From: Microbacterium sp. BH-3-3-3
GTDB lineage: Bacteria; Actinomycetota; Actinomycetes; Actinomycetales; Microbacteriaceae
DNA length: 64,000 nt
Assembly (NCBI RefSeq): GCF_007679045.1
Contig: NZ_VEFS01000001.1
Location: 429,520-493,519, forward strand
Reading direction: 5' to 3'
Position 1 is the stretch's first letter. Each line of letters opens with the position of its first letter. The position numbers and the translations under genes were made by a program. Of the stretch, positions 1 to 7,532 are shown in pieces. Under the pieces are notes generated by a model. It made no database searches. It was given only the letters and a program-made list of their open reading frames with translations, and was not told where the DNA came from.

Positions 1-152
1 TCGGTCAGCGTGCGCGCCACGAGGGCTTCGTCCTGGCATCCGGGGCAGTTCTCGAGGTGCTCCCGGATGTCCTTCGCCTCGGTCTTGCAGACCTCGTTGC
101 GCAGGTACTCCTCGAGGTCACGTCGCGCCTTGTCGCAGCCGCAGTCGCTCAT
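1..152 (-). CDS. rsrA: Anti-sigma factor of the RsrA (mycothiol-system) type, 3' end cut off
   Basis: Only the first 50 residues are inside the window; the gene runs off the left edge. The visible part begins [20 protein letters not shown] and carries C4, C6 and C22, then the H-x3-C-x2-C zinc signature (H32, C36, C39) of ZAS-family anti-sigma factors. Proteins of this type bind an ECF sigma factor when reduced and release it on thiol oxidation. The ATG overlaps the stop of the upstream sigma gene in an ATGA, so the two are co-transcribed and probably translationally coupled. The family call is firm; the exact redox partner is inferred from the neighbour. Confidence 0.9.
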   Translation of the reverse strand, partial: MSDCGCDKARRDLEEYLRNEVCKTEAKDIREHLENCPGCQDEALVARTLT

Positions 153-832
153 TTCTTCTCTCCCGTCGCGGCCGTGATGCCGCGCTCCTTGGCGTAGTCC
201 GACAGCAGGTCGCGCAGCAGCCGCCGGCCGCGGTGCAGACGGCTCATGACCGTACCGATCGGAGTTTTCATGATGTCGGCGATCTCCTGGTAGGCGAAGC
301 CCTCGACGTCGGCGAGGTACACCGCCATCCGGAAATCCTCGGGGATCGACTGCAGGGCGTCTTTGACGACGGATGCCGGCATGTGGTCGATCGCTTCGGC
401 CTCGGCCGAACGGGCGCTGCTCGCGGTGGTCGACTCGGCTCCGCCGAGCTGCCAGTCCTCGAGGTCGTCGATCGCGCTCTGGTAAGGCTCGCGCTGCTTC
501 TTGCGATACGTGTTGATGTACGTGTTCGTCAGGATGCGGTACAGCCACGCCTTGAGGTTCGTGCCCTGCGTGAACGTCGCCCACGAACCGAAGGCCTTGA
601 CGAAGGTCTCCTGCACCAGATCGGCGGCGTCGGCGGGGTTGCGCGTCATGCGCATGGCCGCGGCGTAGAGCTGATCCATGAAGGGCAGGGCCTGCTCTTC
701 GAACTGTGCGCGGGGCTCCGCCTGCGGGCCGGCGTCTGCGGTGTCGTTCATCGCGCGCCAGTCTACGTCGGGCGCGTCGACGACCACCGGGACGGCTGTC
801 GCCGTGCGGTCGAGCTCGAGAAGTGCGGTCAC
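149..832 (-). CDS. sigR: ECF RNA polymerase sigma factor, SigR/SigH type
   Basis: A 227-residue group-4 sigma factor that should direct RNA polymerase to thiol-oxidative-stress promoters. Region 2 is visible around residues 50-115 ([14 protein letters not shown], then [20 protein letters not shown]), and region 4 lies near the C-terminus with a helix-turn-helix ([20 protein letters not shown]). The GTG start is chosen because AAAGGGGA lies about 7 nt upstream; an internal ATG at residue 28 lacks a ribosome site and would leave a non-conserved N-terminus untranslated. The gene is followed directly by its RsrA-like anti-sigma factor. A perfect SigR-type promoter lies just upstream, so autoregulation is likely. 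M. tuberculosis SigH is the closest named relative by arrangement. Confidence 0.93.
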   Translation of the reverse strand: MTALLELDRTATAVPVVVDAPDVDWRAMNDTADAGPQAEPRAQFEEQALPFMDQLYAAAMRMTRNPADAADLVQETFVKAFGSWATFTQGTNLKAWLYRILTNTYINTYRKKQREPYQSAIDDLEDWQLGGAESTTASSARSAEAEAIDHMPASVVKDALQSIPEDFRMAVYLADVEGFAYQEIADIMKTPIGTVMSRLHRGRRLLRDLLSDYAKERGITAATGEKK

Positions 833-858
833 GTGTCGTCCCCTTTCAGTAGGCTAGG

Positions 859-884
859 AACCGATGACTCCCCTCGGGTATTCC
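859..884 (-). promoter_or_regulatory. SigR-type autoregulatory promoter (GGAAT-N18-GTT) for sigR-rsrA
   Basis: Read on the minus strand, GGAAT (880-884) is followed by exactly 18 nt and GTT (859-861), the consensus recognised by SigR of Streptomyces and SigH of mycobacteria. Transcription would begin about 10 nt before the sigma gene's ribosome site, giving a short leader. The element overlaps the start of aroA on the other strand. Confidence 0.75.
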
Positions 885-2207
885 CCTTCCGCAGACACTC
901 CCCGTGGCGAATGGGACGCGCCCGTCGCACGGGGTGCGGTCGAGGCCACCGTCACCGTGCCCGGGTCGAAGTCGCTGACCAATCGCGAGCTCGTGCTCGC
1001 GGCCATCGCCGACGGGCCCGGCACGCTGCACGCGCCGCTGCACTCCGACGACTCGGCGCGCATGATCGACTCCCTGCGCGCGCTCGGCGTCGGCATCGAC
1101 GAGGTCGAGACCGACTCGCCCTTCGGCCCCGATCTGCTCGTGACTCCCCCGTCGTCGTTCGCCGGCGACAGCACGGTCGACTGCGGGCAGGCCGGCACGG
1201 TCATGCGCTTCGTCGCCCCGCTGGCCGGATTCGCCCGCGGCGACGTGCACGTCACGGCCCACGAGAGCGCTCTGCACCGCCCCATGGGTGCCATGATCCG
1301 CGCCCTGCGCGATGTGGGCGTCGACATCGACGACGGCGGCCACTGGTCGCTCCCCTTCTCGGTGCGCGGGCACGGTCACGTGCGCGGCGGAGAGGTCGAG
1401 ATCGACGCGAGCCAGTCGAGTCAGTTCGTCTCGGGCCTGCTGCTGGCCGCCCCCCGCTTCGACGTCGGTCTGCACCTGCGCCACGTCGGCTCGCGCCTGC
1501 CGAGCGTTCCCCACATCGACATGACCGTCGAGGCCCTCGCCCACCGCGCGGTGCACGTCGAGCGCCCCGCGCCGGGCGAGTGGATCGTGCCGGCGGGGCC
1601 GGTGCGCGCGAAAGACGTCGCGATCGAGCCCGACCTCTCCAACGCAGCCCCCTTCCTGGCCGCCGCGATGGTCACGGGCGGCTCGGTCACGGTCACGGGG
1701 TGGCCTCTGCACAGCACCCAGCCGGGAGCTCTGCTGGTCGACATCCTCGCCGAGATGGGCGCTCGCGTGAGCCGCCGCGGCGGGGCGCTGACCGTGGCGG
1801 GCGGCGAAGACGGCATCGTCGGCGTCGAGCTCGACCTGTCGGCGGCCGGCGAACTGGCCCCCACGCTCTTCGGGCTCGCGGCCTTCGCCGACGGCCCCAC
1901 CACGCTGCACGGCATCGGCCACATCCGCGGCCACGAGACCGACCGCATCGCCGCCCTCGTCGGCAACCTGCGCTCGCTCGGCGGAGAGGCGCACGAGCTC
2001 GACGACGGCATCCGCATCGTCCCCCGCCCGCTGCGCGGTGGAGAGTGGAAGGCGCACCACGACCACCGCCTGGCCACGACGGGCGCGCTGATCGGCCTGC
2101 GCGTGCCGGGCGTGCGCATCGACGACATCGGCACCACGGCCAAGACGCTCCCCCAGTTCGCCGCCCTGTGGCAGGCCATGCTGGGCGCGGATGCGGCGGG
2201 CGACTGA
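864..2207 (+). CDS. aroA: 3-phosphoshikimate 1-carboxyvinyltransferase (EPSP synthase)
   Basis: Joins phosphoenolpyruvate to shikimate-3-phosphate in the sixth step of the shikimate pathway to aromatic amino acids; cytosolic. At 447 residues it has the normal family length. Landmarks are PGSKSLTNRELVLAA (shikimate-3-phosphate and PEP binding, near residue 35), DCGQAGTVMRF, DASQSSQFVSG, DLSNAAPFLAAA and the C-terminal DHRLATTGALIGL. The ATG lies 31 bp from the divergent sigma gene, so its own promoter must overlap sigR. rsgA follows without a gap. The aroA-rsgA order next to sigR matches mycobacterial gene order. Confidence 0.96.
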   Translation: MTPLGYSPSADTPRGEWDAPVARGAVEATVTVPGSKSLTNRELVLAAIADGPGTLHAPLHSDDSARMIDSLRALGVGIDEVETDSPFGPDLLVTPPSSFAGDSTVDCGQAGTVMRFVAPLAGFARGDVHVTAHESALHRPMGAMIRALRDVGVDIDDGGHWSLPFSVRGHGHVRGGEVEIDASQSSQFVSGLLLAAPRFDVGLHLRHVGSRLPSVPHIDMTVEALAHRAVHVERPAPGEWIVPAGPVRAKDVAIEPDLSNAAPFLAAAMVTGGSVTVTGWPLHSTQPGALLVDILAEMGARVSRRGGALTVAGGEDGIVGVELDLSAAGELAPTLFGLAAFADGPTTLHGIGHIRGHETDRIAALVGNLRSLGGEAHELDDGIRIVPRPLRGGEWKAHHDHRLATTGALIGLRVPGVRIDDIGTTAKTLPQFAALWQAMLGADAAGD

Positions 2208-2210
2208 GTG

Positions 2211-3269
2211 ATGAGCTGGCTCGACGACGATGACGACGACGACCTGGAGTTCGACGAGTCGTCGATCCGGGTACGCCCGAATCCCAAGGCCAACCGACCA
2301 CGCACGAAGCGCCGTCCCGCCCACGCCGATGCGCAGATCGCGCGGGTGCTCGGCGTCGACCGCGGCCGCTACACCGTGCTCGTCGACGAAGACGGCCCCG
2401 ACGAGCGGCGCGTGCTCGCGACGCGCGCCCGCGAGCTGCGCAAGCAGCCGATCGTCAACGGCGACCGCGCCAAGGTCGTCGGCGACCTCTCCGGCGACGA
2501 GGGGACGCTGGGCCGCATCATCGGCCTCGAGGAGCGCACCTCGCTCCTGCGCCGGAGCGCCGACGACACCGATCAGGTCGAGCGGGTCATCGTCGCCAAC
2601 GCCGACCAGATGCTCGTCGTGGTGGCCGCGGCCGACCCCGAGCCGCGTGCGCGACTGGTCGACCGGTACCTCGTCGCGGCCCTCGACGCCGGCATCCGCC
2701 CTTTGCTCGTCGTGACCAAGACCGACCTCGCCGACCCGACCGAGTTCCTCGCGCACTTCGTCGGCATCGACCTGCGCGTGTTCACCAGTGCACAGGGAGA
2801 GATGCCGCTCGACGAGATCGGCGAGGCCCTCGCCGGGCACTCCACGGTGTTCGTCGGGCACTCGGGTGTGGGCAAGTCGACGCTGGTGAACGCCCTCACG
2901 GGCTCCGAACGCGCGATCGGTCACGTCAACACCGTCACCGGTCGCGGGCGCCACACCTCGTCGTCGGCCGTCTCGCTGCGCTATCGCGGACCAGCCGGCA
3001 GCGGCTGGGTCATCGACACCCCGGGCGTGCGCTCGTTCGGCCTCGGCCACGTCGATCCCGCGCACGTGCTCGGCGCCTTCACCGACCTGGCCGCGGTGGC
3101 CGAGGAATGCCCCCGCGGCTGCACGCACCTGCCCGACGCCCCCGACTGCGCGATCATCGAGGCCGTCGAGTCCGGCCGACTCGGACCCGGGGCCGCCGCG
3201 CGACTCGACTCGCTGCAGCGCCTGCTGACGACGTTCCAGGGCATCGAGCGTTCTAGGCTGGAGGGGTGA
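2211..3269 (+). CDS. rsgA: Ribosome small-subunit-dependent GTPase A
   Basis: A circularly permuted GTPase that helps mature the 30S subunit. The order of GTPase motifs shows the permutation: TKTD (G4) comes first, then the P-loop GHSGVGKSTLVNAL (G1) and DTPGVRSFGL (G3). An OB-fold precedes these and a zinc knuckle with C-x4-C-x-H-x5-C spacing (CPRGCTHLPDAPDC) follows. The N-terminus is unusually acidic, with seven consecutive Asp after MSWL. The ATG at 2211 directly follows an in-frame GTG at 2208; either could be used. The stop overlaps the start of the peroxidase gene. The product is about 352 residues, normal for the family. Confidence 0.95.
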   Translation: MSWLDDDDDDDLEFDESSIRVRPNPKANRPRTKRRPAHADAQIARVLGVDRGRYTVLVDEDGPDERRVLATRARELRKQPIVNGDRAKVVGDLSGDEGTLGRIIGLEERTSLLRRSADDTDQVERVIVANADQMLVVVAAADPEPRARLVDRYLVAALDAGIRPLLVVTKTDLADPTEFLAHFVGIDLRVFTSAQGEMPLDEIGEALAGHSTVFVGHSGVGKSTLVNALTGSERAIGHVNTVTGRGRHTSSSAVSLRYRGPAGSGWVIDTPGVRSFGLGHVDPAHVLGAFTDLAAVAEECPRGCTHLPDAPDCAIIEAVESGRLGPGAAARLDSLQRLLTTFQGIERSRLEG

Positions 3270-3739
3270 CGAACCTCGAACCCGGCTCCGCCGCGCCCGA
3301 CTTCACCCTGATGGACCAAGACGAGCACCCCGTATCGCTCAGCGACTTCCGCGGGCGCCGCGTCATCGTGTACTTCTACCCCGCGGCGCAGACGCCCGGG
3401 TGCACGACGCAGGCTTGCGACTTCCGCGACAGCCTCGCCTCGCTGCAGGGCGCCGGCTACACGGTGCTCGGCGTCTCGCGCGACACCCCCGAGAAGTTGC
3501 GCGCCTTCCGCGACAGCGACGGACTCACCTTCCCGCTGCTGAGCGACCCCGACCACGCCGTGCACGAGGCCTACGGCGCGTGGGGCGAGAAGCAGAACTA
3601 CGGCAAGACCATCACCGGCGTGCTGCGCTCGACCTTCGTCATCGACGAAGAGGGCACCGTCGTCGAGGCCATGGTGAACGTCAAAGCCACCGGGCACGTC
3701 GCGCGACTGCGCAAGAAGCTCGGCGTCGACGCGGCCTGA
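3266..3739 (+). CDS. bcp: Thioredoxin-dependent thiol peroxidase (BCP/PrxQ-type peroxiredoxin)
   Basis: Reduces hydrogen peroxide and organic hydroperoxides using thioredoxin. The 157-residue protein opens with LEPGSAAPDFTLMDQDEHPV, typical of the AhpC-TSA family. The active site reads FYPAAQTPGCTTQACDFRD, where the first Cys is peroxidatic and the second, five residues later, is the resolving Cys of atypical 2-Cys PrxQ enzymes. The GTG start overlaps the rsgA stop (GTGA). GGAGG lies almost against it, so translation probably depends on coupling. Linkage to the SigR system fits a thiol-stress role, although no separate SigR promoter was found. Confidence 0.93.
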   Translation: MTNLEPGSAAPDFTLMDQDEHPVSLSDFRGRRVIVYFYPAAQTPGCTTQACDFRDSLASLQGAGYTVLGVSRDTPEKLRAFRDSDGLTFPLLSDPDHAVHEAYGAWGEKQNYGKTITGVLRSTFVIDEEGTVVEAMVNVKATGHVARLRKKLGVDAA

Positions 3740-3752
3740 GCCACGGCATCCG

Positions 3753-3786
3753 GAACCCCGCCCCGCGCCCGCGGTCGGCGGGGTTC
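3753..3786. terminator. Rho-independent-type terminator between convergent genes
   Basis: A 10-bp perfect stem, GAACCCCGCC pairing with GGCGGGGTTC, sits between the peroxidase gene and the convergent membrane-protein gene. It may serve both strands. There is no long U-tract, as is common in actinobacteria. Confidence 0.75.
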
Positions 3787-3794
3787 TGCCGTTC

Positions 3795-4184
3795 TCAGGC
3801 GTCGGTGTCGGCGTCGCGGCGGCGCGGTACGGCACCATGAACGGCGAGGAAGAGCAGCACGAGGCCGACGATCGCGGGCAGCGCGATGAGAAGAGCCACG
3901 AAGGGGGCGGCCCACTCCCCCGTGATCGCACCGATCGCGACCGACAGGATGAGCAGCTGCGTCACGATGCCACCCGAGCGTCCGGCCGACACGTCTCGCG
4001 CGGTGGCCACGGCGAATCCGGCAACCGCCACGGCGCCGATCACGGTCAGCACGATGAGCGCGATCGAGCTCACGGCGGAGTCGGTGTCGCCGCCGATGAG
4101 GGCGACCGTCTGCCACCCGGCGAGGGCCAGGATGCCGAGGGCTTCGAGACCCAGGAGTGCGGCTGCCGCGAGACGAACGGGCAT
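3795..4184 (-). CDS. Small four-helix membrane protein of unknown function
   Basis: A 129-residue hydrophobic protein with about four membrane segments, near residues 4-28, 37-61, 70-88 and 91-115, separated by short loops (GGDTDSAVSS; RDVSAGRSGG), and with a charged C-terminal tail (VPRRRDADTDA). The ATG is well supported by GAGGAGG about 9 nt upstream. It is transcribed away from whiB1. I do not recognise a named family, and no catalytic motif is visible. Confidence 0.75.
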   Translation of the reverse strand: MPVRLAAAALLGLEALGILALAGWQTVALIGGDTDSAVSSIALIVLTVIGAVAVAGFAVATARDVSAGRSGGIVTQLLILSVAIGAITGEWAAPFVALLIALPAIVGLVLLFLAVHGAVPRRRDADTDA

Positions 4185-4398
4185 CGGGAATGGCCTCCTC
4201 GACGCGCAGCTCCGCGCCGTTACGTTCCGGAAACCTCGCGGTTACCTCTTGATCAGGCGTAATCGCTATGGGAGCATAGAACAAGCCGTGTGCTCCCACA
4301 GCGAAGTGGGGCGAGCAATCGCTCGCGTTCCCACCAGGGTACCGGACCCGAATCCCGGTGCCGAATCGTCTGAAATTTCTGTTACAAGGAGCACCTCT
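4185..4398 (+). promoter_or_regulatory. whiB1 upstream region with two strong hairpins
   Basis: No gene is visible in this 214-nt divergent region. It holds two inverted repeats on the whiB1 side. TGGGAGCA (4269-4276) pairs with TGCTCCCA (4291-4298). GTGGG-GCGAGC (4306-4316) pairs with GCTCGC-GTT-CCCAC (4321-4334) around an AATC loop. If transcription starts upstream, both would lie in the mRNA leader, 65-130 nt before the start codon. Confidence 0.45.
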
Positions 4399-4647
4399 AT
4401 GGATTGGCGCGACAAAGCAGCCTGCCTGACCGTCGACCCCGAACTGTTCTTCCCGGTCGGCAACACCGGCCCCGCGGTCGATCAGATCGAGAAGGCCAAG
4501 TCGGTCTGCGCACGCTGCACCGTCACCGAGGTCTGCCTGCAGTACGCCCTCGAGTCCGGTCAGGACTCGGGCGTGTGGGGTGGCCTGAGCGAAGACGAGC
4601 GTCGCGCGCTCAAGCGCCGCGCCGCCCGCGCCCGCCGCGCCTCCTGA
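4399..4647 (+). CDS. whiB1: WhiB1-type iron-sulfur transcription regulator
   Basis: An 82-residue Wbl protein. The four iron-sulfur ligands are C9, C37, C40 and C46 (C-x27-C-x2-C-x5-C), followed by the GVWGG turn and a basic C-terminus ([12 protein letters not shown]) for DNA contact. The start MDWRDKAACLTVDPELFFPVG closely matches the M. tuberculosis WhiB1 sequence I recall, and the gene sits next to pdtaS as Rv3219 does. WhiB1 orthologues are nitric-oxide-sensitive [4Fe-4S] proteins that bind the housekeeping sigma factor. AAGGAG lies 8 nt before the ATG. It appears to be monocistronic, followed at once by a strong terminator. Confidence 0.95.
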   Translation: MDWRDKAACLTVDPELFFPVGNTGPAVDQIEKAKSVCARCTVTEVCLQYALESGQDSGVWGGLSEDERRALKRRAARARRAS

Positions 4648-4663
4648 CGACAGCGTCTCCGGC

Positions 4664-4691
4664 AGAAGCCCGCCCCTCGGGGCGGGCTTCT
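4664..4691 (+). terminator. Terminator of whiB1
   Basis: A perfect 13-bp stem, AGAAGCCCGCCCC with GGGGCGGGCTTCT, begins 17 nt after the whiB1 stop codon. Confidence 0.9.
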
Positions 4692-4759
4692 CCGCGTTTC
4701 GGGGCTCTCCCGGGAATCCGTTTCGGCCCGGGCGCCGTTCCGCGCGGAATGCGCCGGCA

Positions 4760-4790
4760 CGCGGCATCCGGAATCGGAACGGATGCCGCG
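4760..4790 (-). terminator. Terminator of pdtaS built from inverted CGGATGCCG copies
   Basis: CGCGGCATCCG (4760-4770) pairs with CGGATGCCGCG (4780-4790) over a 9-nt loop, just downstream of the kinase stop on the minus strand. The stem is made of two inverted copies of the 9-mer that recurs through the window. Confidence 0.7.
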
Positions 4791-4794
4791 GGGC

Positions 4795-6291
4795 TCAGGC
4801 CGACGCGCCGCCGATGTAGCGCAGCGGGATCTCGATCGTGACCTCGGTGCCGCTGCCCATGAGGGTGTGCCAGTCGATCGTGCCGCCGAGCTCGCCCTGG
4901 ATGAGGGTGCGGACGATCTGCGTGCCCAGACCGCGACCGACCTGCCCCTCGGGGAGGCCGACGCCGGTGTCGCGCACGCTGACCTCGAGCATCTCGCCGT
5001 TGCGCTCCGCGGCGATCTCGACGTCGCCCTCCTGGCCGGCGAGCCCGTGCTCGACGGCGTTGGTCACCAACTCCGTGAGGGCGAGCGCGAGCGGCGTCGC
5101 GAACTGGCTCGGGAGCGTGCCGAACTGACCGGTCGTGCGCGTGCGGGCGCGAGTGTTCGGGGCGGCGGCGACCTCGGCGACGAGCTTGAGCACGCGCGCG
5201 AAGACGTCGTCGAAGTCGACGTTCTGAGCGAGACCCTCCGACAGGGTGTCGTGCACGACCGCGATCGCCGAGACGCGGCGCATGGCCTGGGTGAGGGCGT
5301 CGCGCGCCTCGTCGGAGTGGGTGCGGCGCGCCTGGATGCGCAGCAGCGAGGCGACCGTCTGCAGGTTGTTCTTGACGCGGTGGTGGATCTCGCGGATCGT
5401 CGCGTCTTTGGTGATGAGCTCCTGCTCCTGGTGGCGGATCTCGGTGACGTCACGGCTCAGCACGATCGCACCGATGCGCGTGCCGCGGTCGCGCAACGGA
5501 ATGGTGCGCAGCGACACCTGCACGCCCCGCGCCTCCATGTCGGCGCGCCACGGTGCGCGCCCGCTCACGACCACGGGCAGCGACTCGTCGACGTCCTGCC
5601 GCTTGGCCGGAAGGATGCGCGCTGTCACCTCGGCGAGCGACTCGCCCTCGAGCTCGTCGTCGAAGCCCATGCGGTTGAACGCCGAGAGGGCGTTGGGGCT
5701 GGCGAAGGTCGTGATGCCGTCGACGTCGAGACGGATCAGCCCGTCCGAGGCGCGCGGCGCTCCGCGGCGCGGGGCCGTGGGGGCGGCCAGGTCGGGGAAC
5801 TCGGCCGACGAGATCATGCCGAACAGGTCGTCGGCGCAGTCGTTGAAGGTGATCTGCTGACGCGAGGGGGTGCGCGTCTCACCGAGATTGGTGTGGCGGG
5901 TGAGCACGCCGACCGTGGTGACGGCGTGGCCCTCGCGCGACAGCTCGCGCACGATCGGCACTGCGCGCACGCGCGTGGGCGTCTCTTCGAACCAGTCGGG
6001 CGACGCGGAGTCGACGATGCGCCCGCTCTGGAAGGCGTCGCGTACCTGGGTGCGCCACTGCGGTCGCACGCGGTCTCCGACGATGTCGCGATAGAACAGC
6101 GTCGCCGCTCCCCCGGGCCGGGTGTGGGCGACCGCGACGAACGAGTCGTCGGGGGTGGGCACCCAGATGACGATGTCGGCGAACGCGAGGTCGGCGAGCA
6201 ATTGCCCGTCACCCGCGAGCCGGTGCAGCCACTCGACGTCCGCCTCGCTGGAGCGGCCCTGGGCGTAGACGAGTTCACTCAGTGTCGACAC
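4795..6291 (-). CDS. pdtaS: Cytosolic sensor histidine kinase, PdtaS orthologue
   Basis: A soluble histidine kinase that in mycobacteria phosphorylates the RNA-binding antiterminator PdtaR. The order is an N-terminal GAF-like domain (residues 1-145), a central PAS-like domain (about 180-290), a HisKA_2 dimerisation helix with the phospho-acceptor in REIHHRVKNNLQTVASLL, and an HATPase_c domain (ELVTNAVEHG, DTGVGLP, GRGLGTQIV). There is no membrane segment. I chose the GTG giving MSTLSELVYAQGR because mycobacterial PdtaS begins similarly (MSTLGDLL); a TTG four codons upstream is also open. The neighbouring convergent whiB1 repeats the Rv3219-Rv3220c arrangement. Confidence 0.92.
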   Translation of the reverse strand: MSTLSELVYAQGRSSEADVEWLHRLAGDGQLLADLAFADIVIWVPTPDDSFVAVAHTRPGGAATLFYRDIVGDRVRPQWRTQVRDAFQSGRIVDSASPDWFEETPTRVRAVPIVRELSREGHAVTTVGVLTRHTNLGETRTPSRQQITFNDCADDLFGMISSAEFPDLAAPTAPRRGAPRASDGLIRLDVDGITTFASPNALSAFNRMGFDDELEGESLAEVTARILPAKRQDVDESLPVVVSGRAPWRADMEARGVQVSLRTIPLRDRGTRIGAIVLSRDVTEIRHQEQELITKDATIREIHHRVKNNLQTVASLLRIQARRTHSDEARDALTQAMRRVSAIAVVHDTLSEGLAQNVDFDDVFARVLKLVAEVAAAPNTRARTRTTGQFGTLPSQFATPLALALTELVTNAVEHGLAGQEGDVEIAAERNGEMLEVSVRDTGVGLPEGQVGRGLGTQIVRTLIQGELGGTIDWHTLMGSGTEVTIEIPLRYIGGASA

Positions 6292-6811
6292 CGACTCAGT
6301 CAACCACGCCGTGTCGTCGGCGTGTGCCGGCTGAGCGAGCCCGGTGGGCGCCGAGATTCGACCGTCGGGCGATCGATTTCACCCGCTGCGGCGGACTGCC
6401 GTGCATCGTATCGCATGTATACATGTACATGACGGACTTCGCACGCCGTCGTCGCCGACCGCCACTCCCCCACGACGGGCGGTCGGCCCGGCCCCGGGGC
6501 GCGGCGGGCCCAGCCCCGGGGCATGGCGGGCCGCGAGCCGTGCGGGTCGCAGGTGAACTCCCCCATCCCCCAGAACGGGGGACAAGGCGAGCGGCGAGAC
6601 CACTCCGGGTCAGGGTGGGAGCGGTTCCGCCGGCTTCCTGTGCACGGTCGTCGGCCCGCTCCCGAACCCCGGGCGCCGCGGATTCTCCACATTCCAGGCG
6701 CCGTGGCGTGTCGTCCCCAGATGCTCCCGGTGCCGTCGTCGCTCCGCGCGGCTCCCCTACTGTCGGCATCACCCCCCGCTCGCTGCACGCACCACAGCCC
6801 GGAGGAAATCC
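6292..6811. other. Long intergenic region with AT-rich overlapping palindromes
   Basis: No convincing gene is seen in these 520 bases. The one distinct element is CATGTATACATG (6414-6425), overlapping CATGTACATG (6422-6431), both perfect palindromes in a very GC-rich setting. It lies about 120 bp upstream of pdtaS and could be an operator for that gene. The right end carries the ribosome site GGAGG for the next gene. Confidence 0.5.
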
Positions 6812-7237
6812 ATGTCACCGAAGCCCGCCCCTCGCCCCACCCCGCCCGCTCCATCCGACCCCGACTTCTTCGATCGGCAGCGCACCCCGACCGCCCAGCT
6901 CCCGCCGCCGGCGGTCTTCACGCGCAACGTCGCGCGCGGTGCGTTCGAGGTCCTCGCCGGAGTCCGCCGAGCGGAGCAGCTCACGCGCTGGATGTCGGAA
7001 GACGTGCTCGACCGCCTCACCACGATCAAGAACCTGTCGGCCCGCGCGCGCAGCGCCCGTCGCGTGCTCAGCCTCTACGACGTGTACGAGGTGCAGCGCG
7101 TGCGCCTCTCCTCGCCCGGCGACGGCATCATCGAGGCCACGGTGACCGCCTCCGCGCGGGCGCGCACCCGCGCCCTGGCCATGCGGATCGAGGGCCTCGA
7201 CGGACGCTGGCGCGTCACCTCGCTCGGCATGATGTGA
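6812..7237 (+). CDS. Rv3235-like protein (DUF6459)
   Basis: A 141-residue actinobacterial protein of unknown function. A proline-rich, probably disordered N-terminus (residues 1-45) is followed by a compact domain. Its marks are FTRNVARGAFEVLAGVRRAEQL and RWMSEDVLDRLTTIKNLSAR, and a C-terminal strand-rich part ends RWRVTSLGMM. The ATG has GGAGG 8 nt upstream. The family typically lies close to secA, as here. It resembles a small NTF2-like or adapter fold, but no catalytic residues can be assigned. Confidence 0.8.
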   Translation: MSPKPAPRPTPPAPSDPDFFDRQRTPTAQLPPPAVFTRNVARGAFEVLAGVRRAEQLTRWMSEDVLDRLTTIKNLSARARSARRVLSLYDVYEVQRVRLSSPGDGIIEATVTASARARTRALAMRIEGLDGRWRVTSLGMM

Positions 7238-7382
7238 TTCGCAGCGTCGACCGTCCGCCGCCCGGCGAGCTCTTCAGCCGCGCGGTCGGACCGGTCGGCG
7301 CTGCGGCGGCACCCCGGCCGGCCGAAGCGACGCCGGCGGGCGCCGTGCCGGGCACGGGCCCTGGTCGCCGCGGATCGACCGG
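7238..7382. other. Intergenic stretch, nothing recognised
   Basis: GC-rich sequence between the DUF6459 gene and the repeat array. No ribosome site, hairpin or gene stands out. Confidence 0.5.
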
Positions 7383-7532
7383 GTCACGGCATCCGCGTCA
7401 CGGCCTCTGAGTCACGGCGTCCGGCGTCACGTCAGCCGCGTCACGGCGTCCGCGTCACGGCATTCACGCCATGGCATCCGCGTCCCGGTGACCACGTCAC
7501 GGCGTCCGGGGTTACGGCATCCGCGTCACGGC
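7383..7532. repeat. Decayed short tandem array with 14-bp period
   Basis: GTCACGGC occurs seven times, beginning at 7383, 7397, 7411, 7440, 7454, 7496 and 7525. The spacings are 14, 14, 29, 14, 42 and 29, that is, one, two or three units of about 14 bp. The unit consensus is GTCACGGCRTCCGC and includes the CGGCATCC octamer common in this window. The array lies between convergent genes, and its last copy covers the stop codon of the aminotransferase. Confidence 0.8.

Noticed and set aside
846-3128. A 760-codon minus-strand frame across aroA and rsgA
   Set aside because: Arginine/valine-rich shadow translation; both plus-strand genes show clear motifs.
4713-4739. GGAAT-N19-GTT as a second SigR promoter
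   Set aside because: It points into the convergent end of pdtaS with no gene to drive, and the spacer is one base longer than consensus.
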